DNA of 56,642 bases from JAZLIL01 sp045617405 (GCA_045617405.1 JAZLIL010000198.1:1-56642), one strand, 5' to 3'; numbered from the stretch's first letter, positions 40,175-50,376 are shown. Notes: generated by a model from the sequence alone, not told the origin. Program-made: numbers and translations.

Positions 40175-41371
40175 CTACAACCTTGAAGCAATACTCTTAA
40201 TGAAATCTAATGTATTTACCTTTTTAACATCAGTAAGAGTTGTAATAGCTGCAAGGTCTCCTGTCATGATTCCGCTTTCGATTGTATCGAGGCAGGCCTT
40301 TTCGAGCCTGTCAGCAAAAGCGCAAAGATCGGGCAGATTATCAAGCTGACCGCGTTTTTTAAGTGCTCCTGTCCATGCAAATATAGTTGCAACAGAATTC
40401 GTTGAAGTCTCTTCGCCCTTAAGGTGCTTGTAGTAGTGACGCTGCACTGTACCGTGAGCAGCTTCATATTCGAAGTTACCGTCAGGGGAAACGAGAACAC
40501 TTGTCATCATCGCAAGAGATCCGAATGCAGTTGCAAGAAGATCGCTCATTACATCCCCGTCGTAATTCTTGCATGCCCAGATGTACCCGCCTTCGCTTCT
40601 GATAACACGTGCAACAACGTCATCAATCAAAGTGTAGAAGTACTCTATGCCAAGTTCATCGAACTTTGCCTTATACTCCTTTTCAAATATCCCGACAAAA
40701 ATATCCTTGAAACGATGGTCATATGTTTTAGAAATTGTATCCTTTGTTGCAAACCAGACAGACTGCTTTGTGTCAAGAGCATAGTTGAAGCAGCTCCTTG
40801 CAAAGCTCTCAATTGATTTGTCGAGGTTATGCATACCCTGGATGATTCCCGGGCCGTCGAACTGATGAATGAGCTGTCTTGTTTCGTTACCGTTTTCATC
40901 GGTAAACACGATTTCAGCCCTTCCTTTTCCCTGCACCCTTATTTCTGAATTCTTATAAACATCGCCGTAAGCATGTCTTGCAATTGTAATCGGTTTGTTC
41001 CACTGTTTTACGTAGGGTTCGATACCCTTGACAAAGATCGGAGCACGAAAAACAGTTCCGTCAAGGATGGCACGAAGTGTTCCGTTGGGGCTCTTCCACA
41101 TCTCCTTCAAATTGTACTCTTCGACTCTCTGCGCATTCGGAGTGATGGTGGCACACTTAACGCCGACACCGTACTTCTTGATTGCATTTGCCGCATCCAC
41201 GGTAATCTGGTCATTCGTCTCATCTCTCTTCTTAAGTCCGAGATCGTAATACTCTGTCTTAAGATCGATGTACGGATTTAGAAGTTCATCCTTAATCATC
41301 TGCCAGATAATTCTGGTCATTTCATCTCCGTCCATCTCGACAATCGGGGTAATCATCTGAATTTTGCTCAT
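40175..41371 (-). CDS. icd: NADP-dependent isocitrate dehydrogenase
   Basis: Oxidises isocitrate to 2-oxoglutarate, here probably for glutamate synthesis. 398 residues of the eukaryote-like type II class: PIVEMDGDEMTRIIW at the N-terminus, ATITPNAQRVEEYNLKEMWKSPNGTLR for substrate binding, and AAHGTVQRHYYKHLKGEETSTNSVATIFAW near the C-terminus. Start chosen at ATG 41371 (an in-frame GTG lies two codons earlier). There is no Shine-Dalgarno. The 80-base spacer to acn contains a 7-bp ATCCAAT/ATTGGAT hairpin and a TATACA that ends 7 bases before the ATG. Confidence 0.94.
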   Translation of the reverse strand: MSKIQMITPIVEMDGDEMTRIIWQMIKDELLNPYIDLKTEYYDLGLKKRDETNDQITVDAANAIKKYGVGVKCATITPNAQRVEEYNLKEMWKSPNGTLRAILDGTVFRAPIFVKGIEPYVKQWNKPITIARHAYGDVYKNSEIRVQGKGRAEIVFTDENGNETRQLIHQFDGPGIIQGMHNLDKSIESFARSCFNYALDTKQSVWFATKDTISKTYDHRFKDIFVGIFEKEYKAKFDELGIEYFYTLIDDVVARVIRSEGGYIWACKNYDGDVMSDLLATAFGSLAMMTSVLVSPDGNFEYEAAHGTVQRHYYKHLKGEETSTNSVATIFAWTGALKKRGQLDNLPDLCAFADRLEKACLDTIESGIMTGDLAAITTLTDVKKVNTLDFIKSIASRL

Positions 41372-41451
41372 TTTCACATGTATAATCCAATCATCCTGAC
41401 CGGTAATTGGATCTTTTCCTTTCTTTTTGATTCTCTCAACTGAAACTGTAA

Positions 41452-43704
41452 TTATTCACGATAGTAATTAATCAGGCAGCCTGCTGTAATAATCTTTCTC
41501 TCGTCTTGCGTAAGCGGTGACATCTTCAATTCGATTTCCTTTGTACAGCCTTTGCTGATTACAATTGCCCTAAATGAATCGTCACCTGAAAGAACCTTCT
41601 TTCTGACATCAGGAATAAAAATGTAATCGCCAAAATCGAATCCCGGCTCGCCATCGACAAGGAAAGGCAGCATTCCCCAGTTAATAAGGTTGCTCCTGTA
41701 ACGTTTTGTAGCGTACTCGCCGGCAACATTTGCCCACGCACCGAGTACCTTCTGACACGAAGCAGCCTGCTCACGCGCCGAACCGTCGCCGGGCTTCTTA
41801 GCGTAAATCGTACTTCCTATTGCTGTATTTTTTTCATCGGCCTGAGGATACACGCTCTTAAGAATATTAAAAGCATCGATGAATTCCGAAGAAATTTCAC
41901 AGCTTTCTCCGGTCTTTCTGCAGGCTTCAAGCGCACGAACCTTCTTTGCTTCCGAAACATATGCCGGTACACGTCTTGAAAGAGTATACTCTGCAAGTCC
42001 TAAGGGATTGCTTCTGAATGAGGAAGTCTCACCCGAAGGAATCAGTTCATCAGTCGTAGTAACAGGATCGTTTATGCGAGCAACGCACTTTAGCATGATA
42101 TCATCTGTAAGAGCCGTCATTGAAGGCCAGTCCTTGATGTTCGGACCGAACTGTATGGGCTCGTCCGGTTCGGAATGACCTATACAGTCAAGAACTCTTG
42201 CATCGTAGATAGTTTTGTCAAAGAAGTACTTCGGCTTCTTAAATGAGATGCCCACAAGCTCGTCCGCTCCTGTCAGGAAGCCCTTGTTGGCTGCCGTAGC
42301 AGCAATTGATTTTGCATCCATCAAAGCTACAGATGCAATCTGGCCGTTCTGTACCTTAGAGCCTTCCCTGTTCGGGAAGTTTCTTGTTGAATGACGGATA
42401 GAAAATGCGTTATTTGAAGGTGTATCTCCTGCACCAAAGCAAGGTCCGCAAAATGCTGTTTTAAGAACAGCACCCGCACTCATCAGCTTAGCAGCCGCAC
42501 CATTCTTAATAAGTTCCATATAGACGGGCATTGAAGCGGGATAAACGCTGAGCGTAAATTTGCCGTTCCCAATACTTGCCCCGTCCAGAATATCTGCCGC
42601 ATCACAGATATTTTCAAAGCCGCCGCCTGCGCAGCCTGCAATGATTCCCTGCTCAACGTAGAGATTACCGTTAATAATTTTGTCTGTAAGTGTAAAGCCG
42701 CAATTTTCGCCGAAGGAAACTTTCGCACGTTCTTCGCACTCATGAAGATAATCGGAAAGATCAGCCTTAACATCTGAAATCGGGTAAGCTTTGCTCGGAT
42801 GGAAAGGCATTGCAATCATGGGTACTATTTTCGAAAGATCAAGTCTTATAGCACGGTCGTAATATGTGACTTCACCGGGGTTGAGCTCTTTATATTCCCC
42901 TGATCTGAAATGAATATCAAGGAACTCCTTCGTCTTTTCATCTGTCGCCCAGATTGATGACAGACATGTTGTCTCGGTAGTCATGACATCGACACCAATC
43001 CGAAAATCCATTGAAAGATTATTTATGCCGGGGCCGACAAACTCAATAACGCGATTCTTTACGAACGCGTTATCAAAGGTAGCACCTACAAGAGCAAGTG
43101 CAACATCGTGAGGTCCGACAGCCGGTGAAGGCGTTCCTTCAAGATAACAAAGAACAACTTCGGGACAGTCTACATCGTAGGTACGCTTAAGGAGCTGTTT
43201 TGCGAGTTCTCCACCGCCCTCTCCGATAGCAATTGTTCCGAGTGCACCGTATCGTGTGTGACTGTCTGATCCGAGAATCATCTTACCACATCCTGCGAGC
43301 TTTTCTCTCGCAAACTGATGGATGACTGCCTGATGAGGGGGAACATACATTCCGCCGAATTTCTTCGCACATGTAAGTCCGAACATGTGATCATCTTCAT
43401 TTATCGTACCGCCGACAGCACAAAGCGAATTGTGGCAGTTAGTAAGAACATAGGGAATAGGGAACTCAGTCAGTCCGCTAGCACGTGCAGTCTGAATAAT
43501 TCCGACAAAAGTAATGTCATGACTGATCATGGCATCGAATTTAATCTTCAGCTTTTTCGGGTCGGAAGACGTGTTATGTGCCTGCAAAATCTGATAGGCT
43601 ATTGTGTTTTTAGACGCCTCTTCCTTTGAAATACCGGTTTTTGTATCCGAAGCCTTAACAAGTTCTCCGTTAATGAGATATACACCGTCGTTAAATAGTT
43701 CCAC
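41452..43704 (-). CDS. acn: Aconitate hydratase
   Basis: Citrate-isocitrate isomerase with a [4Fe-4S] cluster. 750 residues in the mitochondrial-like aconitase layout: ILGSDSHTRYGALG, cluster cysteines in IIAGCAGGGFENI and AFCGPCFGAGD, STRNFPNREGS, and a C-terminal swivel domain (YRSNLINWGMLPF). The first cluster motif lacks the usual CTNSS and reads CAGGG, though the Cys stays. Start is GTG with GGAG 7 bases upstream. It lies between DUF5662 and icd in one unit; citrate synthase is not in the window. Confidence 0.93.
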   Translation of the reverse strand: MELFNDGVYLINGELVKASDTKTGISKEEASKNTIAYQILQAHNTSSDPKKLKIKFDAMISHDITFVGIIQTARASGLTEFPIPYVLTNCHNSLCAVGGTINEDDHMFGLTCAKKFGGMYVPPHQAVIHQFAREKLAGCGKMILGSDSHTRYGALGTIAIGEGGGELAKQLLKRTYDVDCPEVVLCYLEGTPSPAVGPHDVALALVGATFDNAFVKNRVIEFVGPGINNLSMDFRIGVDVMTTETTCLSSIWATDEKTKEFLDIHFRSGEYKELNPGEVTYYDRAIRLDLSKIVPMIAMPFHPSKAYPISDVKADLSDYLHECEERAKVSFGENCGFTLTDKIINGNLYVEQGIIAGCAGGGFENICDAADILDGASIGNGKFTLSVYPASMPVYMELIKNGAAAKLMSAGAVLKTAFCGPCFGAGDTPSNNAFSIRHSTRNFPNREGSKVQNGQIASVALMDAKSIAATAANKGFLTGADELVGISFKKPKYFFDKTIYDARVLDCIGHSEPDEPIQFGPNIKDWPSMTALTDDIMLKCVARINDPVTTTDELIPSGETSSFRSNPLGLAEYTLSRRVPAYVSEAKKVRALEACRKTGESCEISSEFIDAFNILKSVYPQADEKNTAIGSTIYAKKPGDGSAREQAASCQKVLGAWANVAGEYATKRYRSNLINWGMLPFLVDGEPGFDFGDYIFIPDVRKKVLSGDDSFRAIVISKGCTKEIELKMSPLTQDERKIITAGCLINYYRE

Positions 43705-43716
43705 TTTATTTCTCCT

Positions 43717-44247
43717 TTATTTTTTACTGTAATTTTCCTTAATAAATCTGAAAGTCTCGTCCTCACCCTTTTCGGCAAGCATTACAAGAAGCTCTCTTAA
43801 TTTCTCTTCAGTCGAAGGATGGATGAATCGAGCCTTTACCCTGGCCGAAAAGTAAGAAAGCGGCGTTTGGTCCGTATAGGAATCAGCAAGATAAATCTTG
43901 CTTGCCGCTACTCTGTCGCAAAACATCTCAGCAATATAGCGATCAGGCATTTCGCAGGGTTCAAACATCTTTGTATTGATGTTGTAATCGCACCAGAACT
44001 CAAAATGATGCCTGTTTCGCCCCTTGTGATGCATCCAGGCCATCGAGTATCCGATTTCTTCTCTCTCACCTTCGTTCGGACTTCGCTTTCCGGTATAGTA
44101 CTTTACACCGGGAATGAACTCCGTCGGCGAATACTTTGAAAGGTCGTGAAAGAGTCCCTGAAATCCGATACCTGCTTTAAAACAATGCTTTATTACAAGG
44201 TGTCTGTGTTTTGTGATTGTTCTGAAATGACCTATCAGCTTATTCAT
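43717..44247 (-). CDS. DUF5662-family protein
   Basis: 176-residue soluble protein of unknown function that I recognise as DUF5662-like. It has several His/Asp motifs reminiscent of metal-dependent HD-type hydrolases: KHRHLVIKHCF, LFHDLSKYSPTEF and WMHHKGRNRHHFEFW. These could coordinate metal, but no enzymatic role is established to my knowledge. A G7 run that can serve as ribosome site lies 4 bases before the ATG. It is the first gene after the promoter at 44272-44300, 12 bases before acn. Confidence 0.75.
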   Translation of the reverse strand: MNKLIGHFRTITKHRHLVIKHCFKAGIGFQGLFHDLSKYSPTEFIPGVKYYTGKRSPNEGEREEIGYSMAWMHHKGRNRHHFEFWCDYNINTKMFEPCEMPDRYIAEMFCDRVAASKIYLADSYTDQTPLSYFSARVKARFIHPSTEEKLRELLVMLAEKGEDETFRFIKENYSKK

Positions 44248-44271
44248 GGTACCCCCCCACTAATCTAACCA

Positions 44272-44300
44272 AGTATATAATAATCTTTTTTGCACTTCAA
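44272..44300 (-). promoter_or_regulatory. Promoter of DUF5662-acn-icd
   Basis: TTGAAG (44295-44300), 17-base spacer, TATACT (44272-44277), in the 75-base gap after the DUF2298 gene. Confidence 0.65.
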
Positions 44301-44322
44301 CTGTTTAGTGAAAAAAAGTGTT

Positions 44323-46452
44323 TTATCTGTCCGTTTTAACAAGATATGTTCCCTCATATGCGTATACGAGCGTACCAAGCTGCAAAATGTTGTAGTCATT
44401 AACAGCAACGTAGCGTTCTCTCTCGTAATCACCGACGTATACATAATCTACATCATACTTTTCAACAAATTCTTTACATTCTTCCAAAGAATAAGTCATA
44501 TAAAAAGCATTTACATCATTTACTCTTTCAGAAATATCTTTTGGATACTTCAAAGAATAGTCTGACCTCCAAAGCCATTCATGAGTAGTCCATCCTATTA
44601 CTGTTTCGCACCCGGTCATGGCACTTATTCTGCCTCCCTCGGAATAGCTTTCGGAAGTACCCTCAAGAATTACAACCTGTCCGTCTATGTTGTTGTTTAT
44701 ATAATTTACTATCTCGTAATCGGACTCACTTCTGTTTTTAAGGAATTCAGTCGCGCTAAGTCCCATAAAACCTTCTCCTGATAACCAGCCGTTAAACCAT
44801 TCGTTGCAGCCCCTGGGGAAATAGAAAAGGGTTGAAACCAGAAGAATTGAGCATGCAATTCGAATAATTCGAGAAATGCTCCTTTTACTTTCGTAGGACC
44901 TCAAAACAACGTAACTCATCGCAATACCAAAGATAATAAACGCCTGATAAGTAAGCTTAAACATTGTATTAGCTCTCTGGTACGATTCACCGTATATATC
45001 TCTGACAAAGATAAGCTCAGGCAACAGAACCAGTCCCATAGCACAAAGTAATAAAAGCATGATGAAGAGGTCAGGCTTACAAAGTTCTGTTAAAAATCTG
45101 AAAAAGCCCTGGTTTTTGTGTGCTTTGAAGGCATTGTCAGATGTGACTTCAAGAGAAAGACTGACAATAAAAAAGATGCTCAAGATAAAAGGAATCCCCC
45201 ATAGAATCAAAAGCTGCCATATAGGACTTCTGTACGTGGTCGGACCGATTCCTGCAAACATCTTATTAAAGTTAAGAGTGAATGGAAGCGATACAATCTT
45301 TGCAACGGCGAACATTAATACGCCAAGAATCCCGGTAAAGAGAAGACCTTTTGCCCTGAACCCGACTCTAATTAGTGTTTCAAACAGAATAACAGCACCA
45401 CAGACTACATAATAAATAGGAAAATCCCAGTAATTTGTCATTGAAAAGATACCCAGCAGAAAAGAAAGCATTACTGTGTGAATCCATGCGTTCTTCTCTT
45501 TTCTGCCAACCCAGGCATAAAGTATCATAATTAGAACTAAAACAAAAATAATGTTAATAAAGTGTGCATGAAGATCGCCAAGAATCAGTGAATATGACGG
45601 CATCTCATGAATTGTCTTGTCCGGCACATCCGGATAGTAACCGATAAATCTCGTCGAATTAGAAAAGCTGTAGTTTCCATTGTAGTGAAAGATACTCTCC
45701 ATCTTATCTTCAATACCAAAGATTTTGCAATAGAACGGAATTACTGCTCTGTATAGCGTATAGTGCATGTTTCCTGAAAAACAGACAAGAAGGCCGGCGA
45801 AAGTACCTCCAATTCTTGAAAACACATTACTTCTTTTCATATCACTAAGAAGATTTCTCACAATCGCATAAGGAAGCACAAATGCAAAGGAGCCGAGAAG
45901 CGAAAGCATAAGGTTGTATCCTGCATTCACATCTGTGCCTGAGAGTTTAAGAAGAAATGCGGTAAAATAATGTCCGAAATAATAGTAATTGATGCCTGAG
46001 CCTGAAAACCAGATGTCATTGACCGGAAGCACATCAGCTCTCATAAATGCTGCAACGAAACCAAAATCCATATATTTTTCCGTCGAATTTAAACCTGGCC
46101 TGTAGCAGCGAAGATACGTAAAGAACAAAAACAAAATTAGAAAGACGGCTTCAAGAGCTAATGCTCTTAATATCTCAATCTTCGAAGGAAGAAGTTCGCG
46201 GTGCCAATAAAGGAGCACAATCCAGCAGACAACGCCAAAGATCAGTGTCGCAAAAAGGCATGAAAGAAAGGAAAAGCGAAATCCGAATACTGTTGAAAGA
46301 AACCAGACAAAATAAGAGGGTATCAAAGCACCGAGAATTTTCGATGCCTGAAACCCTTTATCGCGATAATTGCTGAAAATGAACAAAGAAAGCGGATATG
46401 CCATCACTCCGCAAAGCGTAATTGTCAAATAAAAACAGATTGCGAAAGCCAT
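44323..46452 (-). CDS. DUF2298 multi-pass membrane protein
   Basis: 709 residues with roughly a dozen hydrophobic membrane segments and a soluble C-terminal ~120 residues. The segment DFGFVAAFMRADVLPVNDIW followed by GINYYYFGHY is typical of DUF2298 (Chlor_Arch_YYY), thought to be related to GT-C glycosyltransferases; the substrate is unknown. DLHAHF in the middle loop resembles a conserved acidic loop of such enzymes. AGAGGAT lies 5 bases before the ATG. It follows the AAA ATPase gene by 15 bases, so the two are probably co-transcribed. Confidence 0.85.
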   Translation of the reverse strand: MAFAICFYLTITLCGVMAYPLSLFIFSNYRDKGFQASKILGALIPSYFVWFLSTVFGFRFSFLSCLFATLIFGVVCWIVLLYWHRELLPSKIEILRALALEAVFLILFLFFTYLRCYRPGLNSTEKYMDFGFVAAFMRADVLPVNDIWFSGSGINYYYFGHYFTAFLLKLSGTDVNAGYNLMLSLLGSFAFVLPYAIVRNLLSDMKRSNVFSRIGGTFAGLLVCFSGNMHYTLYRAVIPFYCKIFGIEDKMESIFHYNGNYSFSNSTRFIGYYPDVPDKTIHEMPSYSLILGDLHAHFINIIFVLVLIMILYAWVGRKEKNAWIHTVMLSFLLGIFSMTNYWDFPIYYVVCGAVILFETLIRVGFRAKGLLFTGILGVLMFAVAKIVSLPFTLNFNKMFAGIGPTTYRSPIWQLLILWGIPFILSIFFIVSLSLEVTSDNAFKAHKNQGFFRFLTELCKPDLFIMLLLLCAMGLVLLPELIFVRDIYGESYQRANTMFKLTYQAFIIFGIAMSYVVLRSYESKRSISRIIRIACSILLVSTLFYFPRGCNEWFNGWLSGEGFMGLSATEFLKNRSESDYEIVNYINNNIDGQVVILEGTSESYSEGGRISAMTGCETVIGWTTHEWLWRSDYSLKYPKDISERVNDVNAFYMTYSLEECKEFVEKYDVDYVYVGDYERERYVAVNDYNILQLGTLVYAYEGTYLVKTDR

Positions 46453-46467
46453 TACATATCCTCTATT

Positions 46468-48132
46468 CTAGAATAGATCATCCTTTGTAATAAGTGAAAG
46501 GTTATTAAGATCGTAAGTGTTTCTTGACACAAGTCTGTTTGCCTGGTTTATAAGCATCTTTTCGAACATGTTCCTGATGCCTCTCGCGTTGCCAAATTCC
46601 TTTCGTTCAAGGTCCGTCATGGTCTCGAGATGCTCTCTTACAAGCGCCTTTGCATCATCATCAATCCTGAAACCGCTCTTCTTCGACATACATTCGAGAA
46701 TGTCCATGAGCTCATCATCAGAATAATCGGGAAAATCAATAAACTTGTTGAATCTTGACTTGAGACCTGTGTTTGCTTTCAGAAAACGCTGCATTTCTTT
46801 AGTGTAGCCTGCAACAATTACCACAAGATCCTTTCTGTGATCCTCCATTATTTTAACCAGCATATCAATGGCTTCGTCACCAAAATCATTTCCTCCGGAC
46901 TGTGCCGAAAGGGAATATGCCTCATCAATAAAAAGCACGCCGCCGTATGCCTTTTCGCAGGCCTCACGTGTCTTGATTGCAGTTTGGCCGACATAGCCCG
47001 CTACAAGACCTGATCTGTCTGTTTCAATCAGCTGACCCTTTGAAAGTACGCCAAGCTCCTTGTAAATGCCTGCTACAAGCCTTGCAACAGTTGTCTTTCC
47101 TGTTCCTGCGCTTCCGGTAAATACCATGTGATATGACATTTCGAGTTCAGGGAGGCCTGCCTTCTCTCGAAGCTTTCTTATTTTAATAAGATTAACGAGT
47201 GAATTAATCTCGTTCTTGACGTCTTCAAGACCTACGAGAGTATTCAGTTCACCCATAAGCCTGTCAAGCTCTGCTGTCTTTTTAATCTCTTCTATCTCTT
47301 CTATGATCTTTTCGTCATGAACTTCAGTTACTTCCGTTAAAGCTGTATCAACCTTTGAACAAGGTTCGTCGTGCTGATTATCATCATATGAAGAATCTGA
47401 AGTAACTGAAGCATCTGATGCTGCCGAAGCATCGGCAATTACGGAGGCTTCATTTACAATTTCCTTCGGTACTTTCTTTGGAACAGAATCTGAAATCTGT
47501 AGAAAATCATTCTTGTACTTTTCAAAATCCTCTCCCGCCTGAAGAATGTATCTGCTGCTGTTTTCAAGCTCTGAATTGCAAAGCTTCATAAAGATGTAGC
47601 GTTGTGAAATAATTGATGAATATCTTTCGGCATTGTACATAAACATCTCGACATTGCCGAAAAACTCCTTAATAAAGCTCGTAACCTTTGCTGTCTGAAC
47701 AGAGCTCAAAAAGGCCATGGCAAGCTGAATGTTTAAGAGTGCATCAAAGAAAAGTCCGAGCATTCCGGACTTTTTGTCACTGTCACGAAGACCGCAGACC
47801 TGGAAAAGGATGGGTGGTGACTTAAAGATTCTAAGCGAAGCATCAAGCACTCTGCTGTCAAGCTCACAAGAAGTAATCTCAAAGACATTGTTCACCGGCA
47901 GATTTGCAATAAACGAAGCCTCCTCATCGCTCATGTGCTCACAGTAGATGCTGAGCTGAATCAGAACCGACTGAATGTAGGAATCGAGAATCTCATAGAT
48001 ACTCTTATGAAGAACGGACTCCGGGCCTTCCCAATAGCCTTCTGCTTCAAGAATACTGCAGTAATGCCGAAGAACGTCATAATTGTCCGCTGCAATCTTA
48101 TTAAGTTGTGAGGGTGTATATGTGTTCTGCAC
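46468..48132 (-). CDS. CbxX/CfxQ (SpoVK-like) AAA ATPase with long N-terminal region
   Basis: 554 residues. The C-terminal half is a CbxX/CfxQ AAA domain: LVGLEDVKNEINSLVNLI, Walker A GSAGTGKTTVARL, pore-loop-like GYVGQTAIKT, Walker B GGVLFIDEAYSL, and sensor/arginine finger LKSRFNKFIDFPDY. The N-terminal ~230 residues are helical with no recognised domain, and a Ser/Ala/Asp-rich linker follows. The start is GTG 48132 with GGAGG 8 bases upstream, so it overlaps the 3' end of recG by 32 bases. Relatives act in sporulation (SpoVK), Rubisco activation or type VII secretion; no such partner is visible here. Confidence 0.85.
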   Translation of the reverse strand: MQNTYTPSQLNKIAADNYDVLRHYCSILEAEGYWEGPESVLHKSIYEILDSYIQSVLIQLSIYCEHMSDEEASFIANLPVNNVFEITSCELDSRVLDASLRIFKSPPILFQVCGLRDSDKKSGMLGLFFDALLNIQLAMAFLSSVQTAKVTSFIKEFFGNVEMFMYNAERYSSIISQRYIFMKLCNSELENSSRYILQAGEDFEKYKNDFLQISDSVPKKVPKEIVNEASVIADASAASDASVTSDSSYDDNQHDEPCSKVDTALTEVTEVHDEKIIEEIEEIKKTAELDRLMGELNTLVGLEDVKNEINSLVNLIKIRKLREKAGLPELEMSYHMVFTGSAGTGKTTVARLVAGIYKELGVLSKGQLIETDRSGLVAGYVGQTAIKTREACEKAYGGVLFIDEAYSLSAQSGGNDFGDEAIDMLVKIMEDHRKDLVVIVAGYTKEMQRFLKANTGLKSRFNKFIDFPDYSDDELMDILECMSKKSGFRIDDDAKALVREHLETMTDLERKEFGNARGIRNMFEKMLINQANRLVSRNTYDLNNLSLITKDDLF

Positions 48133-50137
48133 TGAAATTTCCTCCCGCAACAACTTCTTTTATATCACAAAATTCGTCCTCGGTCAAATCATTGACGGCA
48201 TCATTTGCCATTTGTAACACATTTGCGTCGGCAAAAATATCGGCCAGCTTAAATTCGATTTCTCCACTCTGTCTTACTCCGAGAATATCCCCTGGTCCAC
48301 GAAGCCTTAAGTCCTCACCGGCTATCTTGAAACCATCATTTGTTGATGAGATAATCTTCAGCCTGTCATTGTTAGATGCATTGCTGACCCCTGAAAGAAA
48401 AATGCAGTACGACTGCGCAGAACCTCTTCCGACACGTCCACGAAGCTGGTGAAGCTGGGCAAGTCCGAATCTTTCGGAGTTCTCTATCATCATCACGGTA
48501 GCATTGGTGACATCGACACCGACCTCTACTACAGTAGTAGAAACAAGGATATCAATTTCACCATTCTTAAATTCCTGCATGATTTCATCTTTTTCTTTGG
48601 GTTTCATTTTGCCGTGAAGACATTCAATTCTTGCTCGATCACCAACGACTTCCCTGAAACGTTCGGTGTATATCTTAACGCTGTTAAGACCGGGTATATC
48701 GGGATTCTCATCAACCATCGGGCAGATAATGTAGCCCTGATGGCCCTTTGAAATTTCCGCCAGCATAAAAGCTGCCGCTTTTCCGCGTTCTGATGACTGC
48801 AAAACACAATTCTTAATCGGAAGTCTTGCAGCAGGCATTTCATCAATCACACTGATGTCCATATCCCCGTAAAGAACTATTGCAAGTGTCCTCGGAATAG
48901 GTGTTGCACTCATAACGAGCATGTGAGGTGAACATCCCTTGCTGCTTAGCATTTCACGCTGCCTTACACCAAATCTGTGCTGCTCATCAGTAATGACGAG
49001 AGCCGGATTGCAAAAACAAGTGCGTTCTGAGAAGAGCGCGTGCGTTCCGATTACAATCGATGCCTCACCTGATGATGCAAGCTTATCCGCCTCTCTTCTC
49101 TCTTTTGCACTCATCGATCCGCAAACCAGAACGCATTTGATGTCAAGAGGTTCAACCATTTTTGTTACATTTTCAAAGTGCTGTCTTGCAAGGACCTCGG
49201 TAGGTGCCATCATTACGCCCTGATAACCTGAAAGAGCGACATTAATAAGTGCACAGACTGCAACAACCGTCTTTCCGGAACCGACATCACCCTGAACGAG
49301 TCTGTTCATAACAAAATCACTCTTCATTTCACTGTTAATGACATCGATTGCACGTTTTTGTGCTCCGGTAAGCTCATAGGGAAGAGATTTAATAAATAAT
49401 TCAACCTGATTTTCTGAATCTATCTTAAATGTATTTCTGATTCTCTGCCTTTCATCTCTTGCTGCCCTGATCATTACGGCAAAATCAAAGAATTCATTGA
49501 AAACTATTCTCTTTCTGGCATTAAGTAAAGAGACGTAGTCCTTCGGAAAGTGAATTGTCTTCACGGCATCCCTGAAGCTTATCAACTCGTTACTTCTTAG
49601 AATTCTCTTTGGAATATACTCGTCCTCTGCGAAACCGTCAATAGCCCTGCCGCATGCCTTGATAACAGCATTATTTGTCAGGCCTTTTGTAAGCGCATAC
49701 TTTGGCTGAAGAACTCCGATAAGCTTTCTGTACTCATCTGTTGTAAAAATTTTAGGCTGTTCCATTCGAAGTCTGTTGCCGTTTTTTGTTACTCTTCCGA
49801 GGTAGACCATGTGAATGCCGGGCTTTATCGCTTTTTTCAGAAATGGCGAATTAAACCAGATTAGCTCACACTCTCCTGTCCCATCCGTTGCTTTACATGA
49901 AAGTGTCGAGATACCCTTACCTCTTCTTAAAAGCGGTGTTGAAACGCATGCAGCTTCAATCGCCTGTCTGCTTTCGGGAACCATGTCTCTTACAGCAACC
50001 GGGATATCAAAAATATCATATCCGTTCGGATAATGCGACAAAAGCTGCCCCACTGTTTCTATTCCAAGCTTTTCGAAAAGTGCGGCAGTTTTATCTCCGA
50101 TTCCCTTTATCTGTTTTATGGATTCATCATTTTTCAT
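48101..50137 (-). CDS. recG: ATP-dependent DNA helicase RecG
   Basis: Remodels stalled replication forks and branched DNA. 678 residues. The N-terminal wedge OB-fold includes a helix-hairpin-helix-like start (IKGIGDKTAALFEKLG). Helicase motifs: VQGDVGSGKTVVA (I), MAPTEVLARQHF (Ia), DEQHRFG (II), MSATPIPRTLA (III), and C-terminal motifs VSTTVVEVGVDV and QLRGRVGRG. No good Shine-Dalgarno at either candidate ATG (50155 or 50137), and no convincing promoter was found in 50138-50250. It overlaps the downstream AAA gene. Confidence 0.95.
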   Translation of the reverse strand: MKNDESIKQIKGIGDKTAALFEKLGIETVGQLLSHYPNGYDIFDIPVAVRDMVPESRQAIEAACVSTPLLRRGKGISTLSCKATDGTGECELIWFNSPFLKKAIKPGIHMVYLGRVTKNGNRLRMEQPKIFTTDEYRKLIGVLQPKYALTKGLTNNAVIKACGRAIDGFAEDEYIPKRILRSNELISFRDAVKTIHFPKDYVSLLNARKRIVFNEFFDFAVMIRAARDERQRIRNTFKIDSENQVELFIKSLPYELTGAQKRAIDVINSEMKSDFVMNRLVQGDVGSGKTVVAVCALINVALSGYQGVMMAPTEVLARQHFENVTKMVEPLDIKCVLVCGSMSAKERREADKLASSGEASIVIGTHALFSERTCFCNPALVITDEQHRFGVRQREMLSSKGCSPHMLVMSATPIPRTLAIVLYGDMDISVIDEMPAARLPIKNCVLQSSERGKAAAFMLAEISKGHQGYIICPMVDENPDIPGLNSVKIYTERFREVVGDRARIECLHGKMKPKEKDEIMQEFKNGEIDILVSTTVVEVGVDVTNATVMMIENSERFGLAQLHQLRGRVGRGSAQSYCIFLSGVSNASNNDRLKIISSTNDGFKIAGEDLRLRGPGDILGVRQSGEIEFKLADIFADANVLQMANDAVNDLTEDEFCDIKEVVAGGNFSAEHIYTLTT

Positions 50138-50254
50138 AATCGATTTTTTAATCATTTATATTGATTCATAACTTTGCAGATTAATCATTTCTCATAATAT
50201 AACAGTATATCATTTCTGATAATTCATCATTCTAAATATTTTTTAAAATAGTAC

Positions 50255-50283
50255 TTGCTTTTTTGTTTCAGCTAGTGTATAGT
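50255..50283 (+). promoter_or_regulatory. Promoter of tRNA-Glu
   Basis: TTGCTT (50255-50260), 17-base spacer, TATAGT (50278-50283); transcription would begin about 15 bases before the tRNA. Confidence 0.75.
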
Positions 50284-50304
50284 ATCATCGTTGAGCAAAC
50301 AAAT

Positions 50305-50376
50305 GGCGAATTGGTCAAGCGGTTAAGACGCCGCCCTCTCACGGCGGAAACAGGGGTTCGATTCCCCTATTCGCTA
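50305..50376 (+). tRNA. tRNA-Glu (CUC anticodon)
   Basis: 72 bases that fold as a cloverleaf. The acceptor stem GGCGAAT/ATTCGCT has a G.U first pair; anticodon stem CCGCC/GGCGG with loop CTCTCAC gives anticodon CTC; T-arm AGGGG-TTCGATT-CCCCT. Discriminator A; CCA is not encoded. It has its own promoter and terminator. The last 10 bases overlap, antisense, the stop end of the phosphopantetheinyl transferase gene. Confidence 0.96.

Noticed and set aside
41385..41412. ATCCAAT/ATTGGAT hairpin between acn and icd as a terminator
   Set aside because: No T-run follows on the minus strand; noted under icd only.
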